A DNA stretch of 57,415 bases from a bacterium (lineage in GTDB: Bacteria > Desulfobacterota > JAPLJL01), in the NCBI GenBank assembly GCA_028713675.1, contig JAQTNV010000020.1, positions 1-57,415 on the forward strand, given 5' to 3'. Shown piece after piece: positions 15,893 to 24,127 of this stretch. Below the pieces are notes generated by a model. The model worked only from the letters and a program-made list of their open reading frames with translations, did not search any database and had not been told where the DNA came from. The position numbers and the translations under genes were made by a program. Within the stretch, counting starts at the first letter, position 1. Each line of letters opens with the position of its first letter.

Positions 15893-18078
15893 TGGAGCGG
15901 GCTCCCTTTTCGGATTCTTTTACCCGGATTTCGCTTTACACCCTGCTCGGCCTCGCCCCTCTGCCCCTGGGCCTGGTTCAGCCCTGGGCCCTGGGACTGT
16001 TTGAGTTCCTGGTCAGCCTGGTTTTTCTTTTCTGGCTGATCTCCTCCCGGGCGGCCGGGCCGATCCGGCTCAAATCCAACCCGTTATTCCTGCCGATTTT
16101 CTTTCTCCTGGTTTATTGCCTGTTCCGGATGATCCCGCCCTTTCCGGACTTTGCCATCCCGCGGCTCCTGGCCTGGGCCAGCCTGATTCCCGCGGAAACC
16201 CTGAACCAGTTTCAACTCCTCCTCACCGCTTTCGTGATTTTCTTTCTTTTTTCCCAGCTTTCCCGTTCCCGGGACTTGCGCAATTTTTCCCTGGTTTTTC
16301 TGATCGCCATCACCTGTTACTCCTTCTTCGGACTCATCCAGTACAACCTGAAGGAATACCTGCTCTTCGGCTACCAGCTCCCCCGGCGGCCGGTCGGGAA
16401 CCTGAGCGGCCCCTACATCAATCCCGATCACTTCGCGGCCCTGCTCGAGCTGGCCATCCCGGTTTCCCTGGCCCTTCTGCTCTCGATGGTGATCAGCCGG
16501 CGGGAGCCCCGGCCCGGCGACACGCTTCTATACCGGATCCGCCGGCGACTGAACGAGGAAGGCTACGAGAAATCGGTTTCCCAGTTTTTTCTCCTCGCTT
16601 TCATTCTGATCGCGCTCCTGACCACCCTGATTTTCACCGCCTCCCGGGCCGGGATCACCGCCGCCCTGATCGGGCTGGTTTTCTACCTGAACCGGATCCG
16701 GGCCCGGCGGAGACGCCGGAAAATCTCCCGGATCCTCATCCCGGTGGTTTTATTCACCCTCTTCGTCGGGCTCTGGATCGGGCTCGAGCCGGTCTTCGAG
16801 AAGTTCTCCTCCACGGAATATCAGCTGGCTTCCTTCAACGGCCGCATCCCGTTCTGGAAAGCGGGCCTGCAGATCGCGTCCGATTACCCCCTCTTCGGCA
16901 CCGGGCCGGGCACCACTCCCTGGGTCTATCCCCATTACCGGATCCCCGAGAGCCCCGACAACGTCCAGGTGGACCATCTTCATAACGAATACCTGGAATT
17001 CCTGTCCGAAAACGGCGTGGTGGGACTGGGATTGCTGCTCTGGATCCTGGTCACCTATTTTCTGACCTGGAGGGGAAACCCGCCCCCCTCGGCGAGCTAC
17101 CGGCGGCGATCCCATCTGGATTTCCTGATTCCCGCTTTTCAGGCCGGGATCCTCTCCCTGCTCATCCATGCCGGGATGGACTTCTTTTTCCGGATCCCCG
17201 CCAACCTCTTCATCTGCGCCGCTTTCCTGGCCCTTTCCTCTTCCCCCCCGGAAAAGCCGGCTTCGCCGACGGCCGCTCCCGCCACCTCCCCGCCCCCGGC
17301 CGGGAGAAAACTCGCGGCTGTCCCGCTCTTCCTGGTCGCCGGGATCCTGCTTGTCGGGTCCCTCCGTCTGGGTCTGGGCGGTTTCTTTCACCTGTCCATC
17401 GATCAGAAAACCTTCGCCTTCCTGTCTTCCCAAAAGACCCAGCCCCCGGCCCAGGTCGATCTCCCCCAGGTCACCCGCCAGCTGATCAGCCAGGTAAAAT
17501 TTGACCCGCTCAATTCCGATTATCGTTTCGAGCTGGGTTACGTTTATTACCGGATGGCGATGATGTACTACGGGCGCCACACCGGCTGGAACTCCAACTG
17601 GGAAAACTGGGAAAGCTTCCAGCGGGAAGCTATCCGGGAGTTTCAAGCCTCGCTCCGTTTGAATCCGTTGCACCAGGAAAGCCGCCTCGCCCTGGCGACC
17701 CTGCTTTTCCAGTCTTCCGCCCCGGCCGCCCCCGAGCGCGGCGAGGCCCTCCGGCTTTTCTCCGAAAACCGCCGCTTTGATCCCCAGAATGGAGACTCCA
17801 GCCTGGCGGTCGGCAGGCTATACCTTTATTCCTGGAACGATCTAACCCCGGAGGAGAAAACCCTCGCCCTCGATTCCCTGCGGTCCGCGTTCCTCAAAAT
17901 CCCCCGGGTCTTTCCCGGCCTCCTGGGCCAGGCCCGGGTGATTATCGGCGATTACGAGACGCTCAGCCTGATCATTCCCGACACCGCCTGGTACCACGCG
18001 GAGGCGGCCAAGGTTTTCCGCGCTTCGGGCCAGGACGACCTGGCCGAGCGGGAGGCGGAACTGGCGAAAAAGGATTAA
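15892..18078 (+). CDS. O-antigen ligase/Wzy-type polymerase with TPR tail
   Basis: A 728-residue inner-membrane protein with about 11-12 hydrophobic segments (residues 15-440), including the Wzy_C/O-antigen ligase region with GTGPGTTPWVYP and HNEYLEFLSENGVVGLGLLLW near residue 362. Residues about 500-728 are soluble and TPR-like (YRFELGYVYYRMAMMYYG, ESRLALATLLFQ, PGLLGQARVIIGDY). In an exopolysaccharide operon it is the likely polymerase or ligase joining repeat units on the periplasmic side. Translationally coupled to the Wzc-like gene by the TGATG overlap. Polymerase and ligase cannot be told apart from sequence. Confidence 0.88.
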   Translation: MERAPFSDSFTRISLYTLLGLAPLPLGLVQPWALGLFEFLVSLVFLFWLISSRAAGPIRLKSNPLFLPIFFLLVYCLFRMIPPFPDFAIPRLLAWASLIPAETLNQFQLLLTAFVIFFLFSQLSRSRDLRNFSLVFLIAITCYSFFGLIQYNLKEYLLFGYQLPRRPVGNLSGPYINPDHFAALLELAIPVSLALLLSMVISRREPRPGDTLLYRIRRRLNEEGYEKSVSQFFLLAFILIALLTTLIFTASRAGITAALIGLVFYLNRIRARRRRRKISRILIPVVLFTLFVGLWIGLEPVFEKFSSTEYQLASFNGRIPFWKAGLQIASDYPLFGTGPGTTPWVYPHYRIPESPDNVQVDHLHNEYLEFLSENGVVGLGLLLWILVTYFLTWRGNPPPSASYRRRSHLDFLIPAFQAGILSLLIHAGMDFFFRIPANLFICAAFLALSSSPPEKPASPTAAPATSPPPAGRKLAAVPLFLVAGILLVGSLRLGLGGFFHLSIDQKTFAFLSSQKTQPPAQVDLPQVTRQLISQVKFDPLNSDYRFELGYVYYRMAMMYYGRHTGWNSNWENWESFQREAIREFQASLRLNPLHQESRLALATLLFQSSAPAAPERGEALRLFSENRRFDPQNGDSSLAVGRLYLYSWNDLTPEEKTLALDSLRSAFLKIPRVFPGLLGQARVIIGDYETLSLIIPDTAWYHAEAAKVFRASGQDDLAEREAELAKKD

Positions 18079-18110
18079 AATTCAGCTCATGAGGGTTTCA
18101 TATTTGTAAA

Positions 18111-18145
18111 CTTTTTACTTTTCACCTTTTACATTTCACTTATTG
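18111..18145. repeat. 7-base tandem array abutting a start codon
   Basis: Five 7-base words in phase (CTTTTTA, CTTTTCA, CCTTTTA, CATTTCA, CTTATTG) running right up to the ATG at 18146, so they occupy the place where a ribosome-binding site should be. Confidence 0.7.
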
Positions 18146-19009
18146 ATGCCTGATTACATTGACCTTCACATTCACACCACCGCTTCCGACGGCAGTCTGA
18201 CCCCTTCCGCGGTGGCCGGTCTGGCCCGCCAGCGGGGGCTGAAAGCCATCGCGATCACCGACCATGACACGATCGCGGGCTGCCCGGAGGCCCAGACTGC
18301 CGGGTCCGGGCTCGGGGTGGAGGTGATCTGCGGGGTGGAAATCAGCGCCGATTGGCCCCATGGCACCCTGCATATGCTCGGCTACTTCTTCGATTCTTTC
18401 CCCCATTCCCTGGACCAAGGCCTGCTTGAGCTCCAGGATAACCGGGCGAAAAGAAACCAGGAAATGATCGTCAAACTGCAAAACCTGGGTTTCCAGATTT
18501 CCGGGGAAGAGATCGCCCGGGCTTCCGGGGGCGGGCAAATCGGGCGTCCGCATTTCGCCAAGGTGATGGTGGAAAAAAAATACGTCAAATCGATGGAAGA
18601 AGCTTTCGACCGTTATCTGGGAAAAGGCAAACCAGCCTACATTGAAAAGGACCGGCTCAATCCCGAGCAAGCCATCCGGATGATCGCGAAATCCGGGGGC
18701 ATCCCGGTCCTGGCCCATCCCACCACTTTGGGAGAATATGACTCGGGCGGCATTCCCGCCCTCCTCGCCCGGCTGAAGGAAGAAGGGCTCCGGGGCATCG
18801 AGGTTTACTATTATTCCCATAACGAGCCGGATACCAATCGCCTGCTGAGCCTGGCCCAGCGGTTCGATCTCCTGGTCACCGGCGGGACCGACTTCCACGG
18901 TGCCAACCTGGGCGACATCCAGCTCGGGACCGGGAAGGGCAACCTCAAGGTTCCTTACCGGCTTCTGGAGGATTTAAAGCATGCCGCTGCGGACCGCCCC
19001 CGGACCTGA
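18146..19009 (+). CDS. PHP-domain phosphoesterase (TrpH/RNase AM-like)
   Basis: A 287-residue PHP-fold metal-dependent phosphatase. Metal-binding motifs are DLHIHTTASDGS, ITDHDT, a conserved GVEIS, GRPHFAKVMV, LAHPTTLG and GTDFHG. The family includes 3',5'-nucleoside bisphosphate phosphatase and 5'-3' RNase AM. Length is normal. I use the ATG at 18146 rather than the TTG directly before it. No Shine-Dalgarno is visible because a 7-base repeat array fills the upstream region. It follows the polymerase by 67 bases; a role in the export pathway is not implied. Confidence 0.9.
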   Translation: MPDYIDLHIHTTASDGSLTPSAVAGLARQRGLKAIAITDHDTIAGCPEAQTAGSGLGVEVICGVEISADWPHGTLHMLGYFFDSFPHSLDQGLLELQDNRAKRNQEMIVKLQNLGFQISGEEIARASGGGQIGRPHFAKVMVEKKYVKSMEEAFDRYLGKGKPAYIEKDRLNPEQAIRMIAKSGGIPVLAHPTTLGEYDSGGIPALLARLKEEGLRGIEVYYYSHNEPDTNRLLSLAQRFDLLVTGGTDFHGANLGDIQLGTGKGNLKVPYRLLEDLKHAAADRPRT

Positions 19010-19036
19010 TTTTTTCCCGGCCAACAGATTAAATCC

Positions 19037-21289
19037 TTGAAGCACCCCAGCCAGAACCTGATTACAATTCTTTTTCTCTCTCTGCTTTTCCTCGGGACGG
19101 GATGCGCTTTTTTCCCCCACCCGCCCCCGACCCGGCCGCTCCCCGACCCGGAAAATCTCTACGCCTATGGTTTAAACCTTTACCGGGACCACCGTTACCC
19201 CGAAACGATTGAGATCCTCCAGGCCCTGCAGGAAGCATTCCCGCAGAGCCCGAAATCCGAGGCGGCCGACCTGATCATCGGTCTCGCCCTGCTCCAGTCC
19301 GGCCGCCCCGCAAAGGCCCAGGCCTTCCTGCGGCTGGCCATTCAATCCCGGCCCGACCTGGCCGACCTGCTGATGCTTTCCCTCTCCGAAGCCCAGATGG
19401 AATCCGGTGAAACAGAGGCCGCGGAAAGAAATCTGCGGGACTTTACCGCCATTTTCCCCTCGAGCCCCTACCTGGAACAGGCCCTCTTCCTGCAGGCGGA
19501 GGTCGAGGAGAAAATGAAAAACTACGACCAGGCGCAAAAATTCGCGCTCCAGCTGCTGGAAAATTTCCGCCAGTCCCCGAGCCAGGATCGCTACCTCTTC
19601 CTCCATGCCCGGGTCGCCCGGGCCAACGGGGACCTTCCCGCCGCAGTCCATTCCCTCCGCGAGATCTGGATCCAGCAGCCCCTGAGTCCGCTTCTCCCCG
19701 AGGCGGAAGACCTGCTTTCCCGTCTGCCCTCCGTCTCCTGGCCTCCTTCTCCCGAGGAACGCTCCCGCCAGGCTTTGCTCCTTTACCTGTCCGGAGAGCT
19801 CGACCCCGCGGAAAAAATCTTTACCCAGCTTGTCTCAGATCTGGAACCGGGAGGGGACCCCCGGCTGCTGGCTTCCTCCCTGTTTCGCCTGGGAATGATC
19901 AAATTCAAAAAGCGCCAGTATCCTGACGCCCGGGACCGGCTGCAGAAGCTCCTCCAGATGGACAACCTCCCCCCGGAGCTGACCGAGGAGACCCTCCTTT
20001 ACCTGGGCCGGGCCCGCGCCCGCAACCGCGAACCCGAAGAAGCCGAAAAAACCTACCGGGCCCTCCTGGAAAAATATCCCGGCGGCAAGGTCAGCGACGA
20101 GGCCTTGTACCTGCTCGGCCGGCTCCAGGAAGACCAGGGCGCCGGGAATGAAGCCCTGAAAACCTACCGCGAAATCCTGGAACGGTTTCCCCAATCCCCG
20201 TTCGCGGCTGAAATCAACTGGCGGATCGGCTGGAACTCCTACCTCCAGAATAATTTCGCCGAGGCGGCCGGATATTTTTCCCGGATTCCCGAAACCGGAG
20301 TGGACCTGATCTCGGATCTCAAGCCCCGATTCTGGAAAGCCCGGGCCTTGAGGCAATCCGGCCACCCCGACCAGGGCAATCTGATCCTGAATGAACTTTC
20401 CGACCAGTTCCCCCTTACTTATTACGGTTTCCTGTCCGCTTTGATCCTCCGGGCGGAGGGCTCCATCACCCTCCCGCAGATTCGTAAATACCCGCTCGAG
20501 AAGATTCCCGGCCCGGATGTCTCCGGATGGCCGCCGGACAGCCCGGGACCCGGCCAGCTTCCCCCGGATGCCGCCATCCATCTCCAGCGCGCCTCTGAGC
20601 TGATTGACCTGGGGCTTTACCCGGAAGCCAGCCAGGAGCTCCATTTCCTGGCCGGCCAGCTTTCCAGCCTTTCGCCGGCCGCCTTCCTGCCGGTGGGCCT
20701 GGACCTGGTCAGGATCGGAAATCTCCCCTGGCTTTTATCCCTCTGCGAAAGCTACTTCCTCGGCGAGCTGAAAGGAAAACCCGGTTCGCAGAACCGGGTC
20801 ATCTGGGAATTGGCTTATCCGCGCGGATTCCGGCAGCTGTCCGATTTTTATGCCCGGCAATACGGCCTCGATCCCAACCTGATCCTGGCGGTCATCCGGG
20901 AGGAATCCCGCTTTGCCCCCCAGGTCCTCTCCCCGGCCGGGGCCGTCGGGCTCATGCAGATCATGCCGAAAACCGGGGTGGACATCGCCCGGGGGCTCGG
21001 CCAGCCCGGTTTTTCCCCGGCGTCCCTCAGTGACCCCGAAACCAGCATCGAATTCGGTTACTACTATCTGCAGAAGCTTTCCGAACAATTCCAGGGCAAT
21101 CTGGCTTACACCATCGGGGCCTACAACGCCGGTCCCAACAAGATCCGGGAATGGCTGGCGGCCAAGCCCCGCCTCGACCTTTTTGAATTCATTGAGGACA
21201 TTCCCTACCCGGAAACCAACGGCTACGTCAAGAAGGTCCTACAGAATTACCTCCGCTATTCCTATCTTTACCCGGAGCAATCTTCATGA
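19037..21289 (+). CDS. Lipoprotein lytic murein transglycosylase with TPR array (Slt-like)
   Basis: A 750-residue lipoprotein (Cys23 in LGTGC) starting at TTG. Residues about 40-560 are TPR-like helical repeats (YAYGLNLYRDHRYPETIEIL, ALYLLGRLQEDQGAGNEALKTYREIL). Residues about 600-740 form the family-1 transglycosylase domain: VIREESRFAPQVLSPAGAVGLMQIMP with the likely catalytic Glu622, then GYYYLQKL, IGAYNAGPNKI. The enzyme cleaves glycan strands of peptidoglycan with anhydro-muropeptide formation. Its place just after the exopolysaccharide genes suggests it may open the sacculus for the export machine, which is inference. Overlaps the LysR gene by 4 bases. Confidence 0.93.
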   Translation: MKHPSQNLITILFLSLLFLGTGCAFFPHPPPTRPLPDPENLYAYGLNLYRDHRYPETIEILQALQEAFPQSPKSEAADLIIGLALLQSGRPAKAQAFLRLAIQSRPDLADLLMLSLSEAQMESGETEAAERNLRDFTAIFPSSPYLEQALFLQAEVEEKMKNYDQAQKFALQLLENFRQSPSQDRYLFLHARVARANGDLPAAVHSLREIWIQQPLSPLLPEAEDLLSRLPSVSWPPSPEERSRQALLLYLSGELDPAEKIFTQLVSDLEPGGDPRLLASSLFRLGMIKFKKRQYPDARDRLQKLLQMDNLPPELTEETLLYLGRARARNREPEEAEKTYRALLEKYPGGKVSDEALYLLGRLQEDQGAGNEALKTYREILERFPQSPFAAEINWRIGWNSYLQNNFAEAAGYFSRIPETGVDLISDLKPRFWKARALRQSGHPDQGNLILNELSDQFPLTYYGFLSALILRAEGSITLPQIRKYPLEKIPGPDVSGWPPDSPGPGQLPPDAAIHLQRASELIDLGLYPEASQELHFLAGQLSSLSPAAFLPVGLDLVRIGNLPWLLSLCESYFLGELKGKPGSQNRVIWELAYPRGFRQLSDFYARQYGLDPNLILAVIREESRFAPQVLSPAGAVGLMQIMPKTGVDIARGLGQPGFSPASLSDPETSIEFGYYYLQKLSEQFQGNLAYTIGAYNAGPNKIREWLAAKPRLDLFEFIEDIPYPETNGYVKKVLQNYLRYSYLYPEQSS

Positions 21290-22194
21290 ACGTGGATTTT
21301 GATCTGCGGCAACTCGAAATTTTCTGCCAGGTGGTCAGGCATCGGAGCTTTTCCGAAGCGGCCAAGGCGGTTCACCTGGCCCAGGCCTCGGTCAGCGAGC
21401 GGATCTCCGGTCTGGAAAAAATGGTCGGGGCTCCCCTCCTCGACCGGCGGGGCCGCCGGGTGGTCCCGACCAAGACCGGGGAAATCCTTTTCGCGCACGC
21501 CCTCCGGCTTCTGGAAATGAAACAGGAGACCTGCTCGGAACTCGAAGACTTTCTGGGCATCCGCCGGGGCGAGATCCTGCTCGGCGCCAGCACCATACCG
21601 GGGGAGTATATTCTTCCCGGCCTGATCAAACTCTTCCGGGAAAGCTATCCCGGTGTCTCCGTCCGGATGAAAATCGGAGACACCCAGGAGATCACCGCCC
21701 GGATCCTGGAAGGCGAATTGGAACTGGGAGTGGTGGGGTCGAAAAGCAAATTGAAAAACCTGGTCTGCCGGGAGCTCTGGGAAGACGATCTGGTGGTGGC
21801 GGTACCCGCCTCCCACCGCTGGGCCGCCGGAAAATCCGTTCGGCTTGAAGATCTCCGGGGAGAGCCCTTCATTCTCCGGGAATCCGGATCAGGGACCCTG
21901 AAAATCCTGGAGGATCACCTGCGAAATCTCCCGGGTTCCGGTCTGGAAGACTTTAATCCCGTGGCCATCCTGGGAAGCTCCACCGCGGTCAAGGAAGGGG
22001 TCAAGGCCGGTCTCGGGGTCTCCATCATCTCTTCGCGGGCAATCAAAACCGAGCTGGAATCCGGCATATTAAAAGCCCTGAAGCTCGCGGGCATCTCCAT
22101 CCGGCGCCGTTTTTATCTTGCCCGCGACCGCCAGCGGATTTTATCCCCGCTCGCCAAAGCCTTCGCCCATTTTCTGGCAGAACAAGCCAAATAG
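21286..22194 (+). CDS. LysR-family regulator, selenium-metabolism type
   Basis: A 302-residue LTTR: winged helix-turn-helix at about residues 5-65 (LEIFCQVVRHRSFSEAAKAVHLAQASVSERISGLE) and a substrate-binding co-inducer domain (about 90-295; ILLGASTIPGEYILPGLI). It resembles the LysR subgroup annotated as selenium-metabolism associated, which agrees with the selenocysteine tRNA candidate and yedF just downstream. Its own start overlaps the transglycosylase stop (ATGA). Its stop codon TAG lies at the first base of a 7-base repeat array. Effector unknown. Confidence 0.85.
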   Translation: MNVDFDLRQLEIFCQVVRHRSFSEAAKAVHLAQASVSERISGLEKMVGAPLLDRRGRRVVPTKTGEILFAHALRLLEMKQETCSELEDFLGIRRGEILLGASTIPGEYILPGLIKLFRESYPGVSVRMKIGDTQEITARILEGELELGVVGSKSKLKNLVCRELWEDDLVVAVPASHRWAAGKSVRLEDLRGEPFILRESGSGTLKILEDHLRNLPGSGLEDFNPVAILGSSTAVKEGVKAGLGVSIISSRAIKTELESGILKALKLAGISIRRRFYLARDRQRILSPLAKAFAHFLAEQAK

Positions 22195-22263
22195 CATAGG
22201 GCATAGGGCATAGAGCAGAGGGCAAAGGGTTTCTCTGCTTACTGCTTACTGGCTGCTGCCTAT
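22194..22263. repeat. Ten-unit 7-base tandem array
   Basis: Ten 7-base words in strict phase: five of the GCATAGG/GCAGAGG/GCAAAGG type (22194-22228), then GTTTCTC, TGCTTAC twice, TGGCTGC, TGCCTAT. The second half resembles an inverted version of the first. The first word starts inside the lysR stop codon. Confidence 0.85.
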
Positions 22264-22308
22264 TTTCGCATCACTCTTCCCGTCAACCGTAAGCTATTTT
22301 TCTTTTTT

Positions 22309-22489
22309 GGGGGTTGGTCTCGCTCCTCAATCAAAAGCGTTCGTAGTGTCCATGGAGTCCATTGTGTCCGTAGTGTCTAGTGATTGCTTAAAGATGATGA
22401 ACCTAATAGACCTGATTACATAATAGACTCAATAGACACAAAGAACACAACGACACGATAGACACGATAGTCGCGATGACCAACCCCCC
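22309..22489. mobile_element. MITE-like mini-element with GGGGGTTGGTC inverted ends
   Basis: Left end GGGGGTTGGTC (22309-22319, followed by TCGC) is perfectly complementary to GACCAACCCCC (22478-22488, preceded by TCGCGA-like bases). The interior has four 9-base words of GTAGTGTCC type (22343-22378) and six of AATAGACAC type (22422-22475), which are roughly inverted to each other. A second element with the same ends is at 48454-48613. It encodes nothing. Confidence 0.55.
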
Positions 22490-22558
22490 GGGCTTCCGAA
22501 AACCCCAGGACACAAAAAAACCAACAAACTTTCCTTCTGTCTCTTGTCTCTTATCTTT

Positions 22559-22601
22559 AACCTATCACCTATGACCTATGACCCATCACCTTGTTTTTCT
22601 G
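22559..22601. repeat. 43-base block, inverted copy at 29725-29767
   Basis: Contains four CCTATGA-type 7-base words (22561-22588) and a T-rich end. By eye it matches the reverse complement of 29725-29767 at 42 of 43 positions, 7 kb away. Confidence 0.8.
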
Positions 22602-22706
22602 TTGGCTGTCTATTTGAGCCCATCGGGCGGGCCGAAACCAATCCGTCCTAATATAGGATATTCCTGTTTGACGTATCGTTATTTCCTTTGCTATTTTTCC
22701 CCTATC

Positions 22707-22800
22707 TGACGGGTGTCGGGCTGGCGGCCCGGTCCGGGCCTCAACCCCGGATGCCATGGATTGCAGCCTGTGGCTCTGGGTTCGATTCCCAGCCCCGTCT
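22707..22800 (+). tRNA. selC: tRNA-Sec (anticodon TCA), structurally atypical
   Basis: Selenocysteine tRNA candidate of about 93 bases. D arm of up to 6 bp (CGGGCT with GGCCCG) and a tiny GG-containing loop; 6-bp anticodon stem TCCGGG/CCCGGA with loop CCTCAAC, placing TCA at 34-36; 7-bp long variable arm (22753-22759 with 22768-22774, two wobbles); T arm CTGGG TTCGATT CCCAG. The acceptor has six Watson-Crick pairs (GACGGG with CCCGTC); if drawn with the 8 pairs usual for bacterial tRNA-Sec, both end pairs mismatch. Base 33 is C, not U. CCA is not encoded. The LysR regulator, double-cubane reductase and YedF neighbours support Sec identity. Confidence 0.75.
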
Positions 22801-22825
22801 CAAATAGAAACCTAAGGAGAAATAC

Positions 22826-24127
22826 ATGTCTGAAGAAAACCGGAAACTCTGGCAGGAATTGGGAATCAACATGGAAATGCATGATCAGCTGATAGCCGCC
22901 CTGCCCGGGATGTTCGCCGGGGCTTTCGGAAAGCTGAAAAACCGTCCGGAAGGGATGAAATATTTCAACATGGTGGTCGGGGACATCCACGGCATCCGGG
23001 TCCATGAACTCGCCGGGAAAAAGAAAGCGGGGAGCAAGGTCGTGGCGACTTTCTGCGTTTATGTCCCGGAAGACCTCACCTGGTCCGCCGGGGCCGAGCA
23101 GATCGGCCTCTGCGGCGGGGCCCACTTCACCGTTCCCGCCGGGGAAGAGCACCTTCCCGCCAACCTCTGCCCGCTGATCAAATCCTCCCTGGGTTTCAAG
23201 GTCGCCCGGGTCTGCCCCTATACCCAGATCTCCGACCTGATCGTGGGGGAGACCACCTGCGACGGGAAAAAGAAGATGTTCGAGATCCTGGGAACAATGC
23301 AGCCGACGTACACCATTGTTCTTCCCCCCGCCAAGGATAAAGCCTCCCGGGATTTATTCGTGCAAAAGCTGAAGGAATATAAAGACAAGCTCGAATCCCT
23401 GACCGGGAAAAAAGTCACCGTGGAAATCCTGACCGAAAAAAGCCGGATTCTGGAAGAGAAGAAGAAAGCCATGCGCCGGATCGAAAACGTCCGGAAGAAC
23501 GATCCCGCCCCCATCTCCGGCCTGGATGCCCTTCTGGTCAACCAGGTCAGTTTTTATGACGATCCCGTCCGCTTCGCCCAGATGACCAACCAGCTCGCCG
23601 ATGAACTGGAGCAGCGGGTGAAAAAAGGCGACGGGGTCTACCCCAAGGGAACCCCGCGCCTGCTTGTTTCGGGAACCCCCCAGGCTATTCCTTTCTGGAA
23701 GATTCCCGAGATCGTGGAAAAAACCGGCGGGGTGGTGGTGGCCGAGGAATCCTGCGTCGGAACCCGTTATACCTCCACGAAAGCGGGGCAGACCGGCCAG
23801 GACCTGGACAAGCTCCTGGCCGGGATCGCCGACCGCCTGCTGGAAACCCATTGCGCCTGCTTTACCCCCAACTCCGAGAGAGCCGATGATATCGTCAGGC
23901 TGTTCAAGGAATACAAAGCCAACGGCGTGATTCTTTCCAACCTCCAGTTCTGCGGCCCCTACACGGTGGAATCCAAGCTGATCGAAAACCGTCTCCGCAA
24001 GGAAAAGATTCCCTTCCTGCGATTGGACGTGGACTATTCGGCGGAGGATGCCGGCCAGCTCAAGACCCGGGTCCAGGCCTTCCTGGAAATGTTAAAATAT
24101 TCCGGGAGGAAAAATGAAAGAGATTAA
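22826..24127 (+). CDS. Double-cubane-cluster reductase of the 2-hydroxyacyl-CoA dehydratase family
   Basis: A 433-residue HgdB/FldB/YjiM-like protein. Cysteines in family-like positions include CGG near residue 96, NLCP near 113, RVCPYT near 130, EESCVG near 307, CACF near 343 and LQFCGPY near 375. Several should bind an Fe-S cluster, and proteins of this subgroup carry a double-cubane [8Fe-9S] cluster reduced by an ATP-dependent activator. The substrate of the stand-alone members is poorly known. AAGGAG ribosome site lies 9 bases before the ATG and just 26 bases after the tRNA-Sec candidate. It overlaps yedF by 14 bases, so they are co-translated and probably act in selenium or sulfur redox chemistry. 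Confidence 0.88.
   Translation: MSEENRKLWQELGINMEMHDQLIAALPGMFAGAFGKLKNRPEGMKYFNMVVGDIHGIRVHELAGKKKAGSKVVATFCVYVPEDLTWSAGAEQIGLCGGAHFTVPAGEEHLPANLCPLIKSSLGFKVARVCPYTQISDLIVGETTCDGKKKMFEILGTMQPTYTIVLPPAKDKASRDLFVQKLKEYKDKLESLTGKKVTVEILTEKSRILEEKKKAMRRIENVRKNDPAPISGLDALLVNQVSFYDDPVRFAQMTNQLADELEQRVKKGDGVYPKGTPRLLVSGTPQAIPFWKIPEIVEKTGGVVVAEESCVGTRYTSTKAGQTGQDLDKLLAGIADRLLETHCACFTPNSERADDIVRLFKEYKANGVILSNLQFCGPYTVESKLIENRLRKEKIPFLRLDVDYSAEDAGQLKTRVQAFLEMLKYSGRKNERD

Larger units (their letters stand above)
22195..22706. other. Gene-free stretch before the tRNA-Sec candidate
   Basis: No coding region is supported. In order it holds a heptamer array (22194-22263), a mini-element with GGGGGTTGGTC inverted ends (22309-22489) containing 9-base word arrays, and a 7-base array (22561-22588) within a 43-base block repeated in inverted orientation at 29725-29767. 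Confidence 0.7.

Noticed and set aside
22194-22263. Tandem words as a possible CRISPR array
   Set aside because: Units are 7 bases, adjacent, degenerate and without spacers; no cas genes are near.
22707-22800. Reading the class II tRNA as tRNA-Ser, tRNA-Leu or tRNA-Tyr
   Set aside because: The anticodon loop places TCA at 34-36, the D stem is longer than in those tRNAs with a tiny loop, and neighbours are selenium genes.
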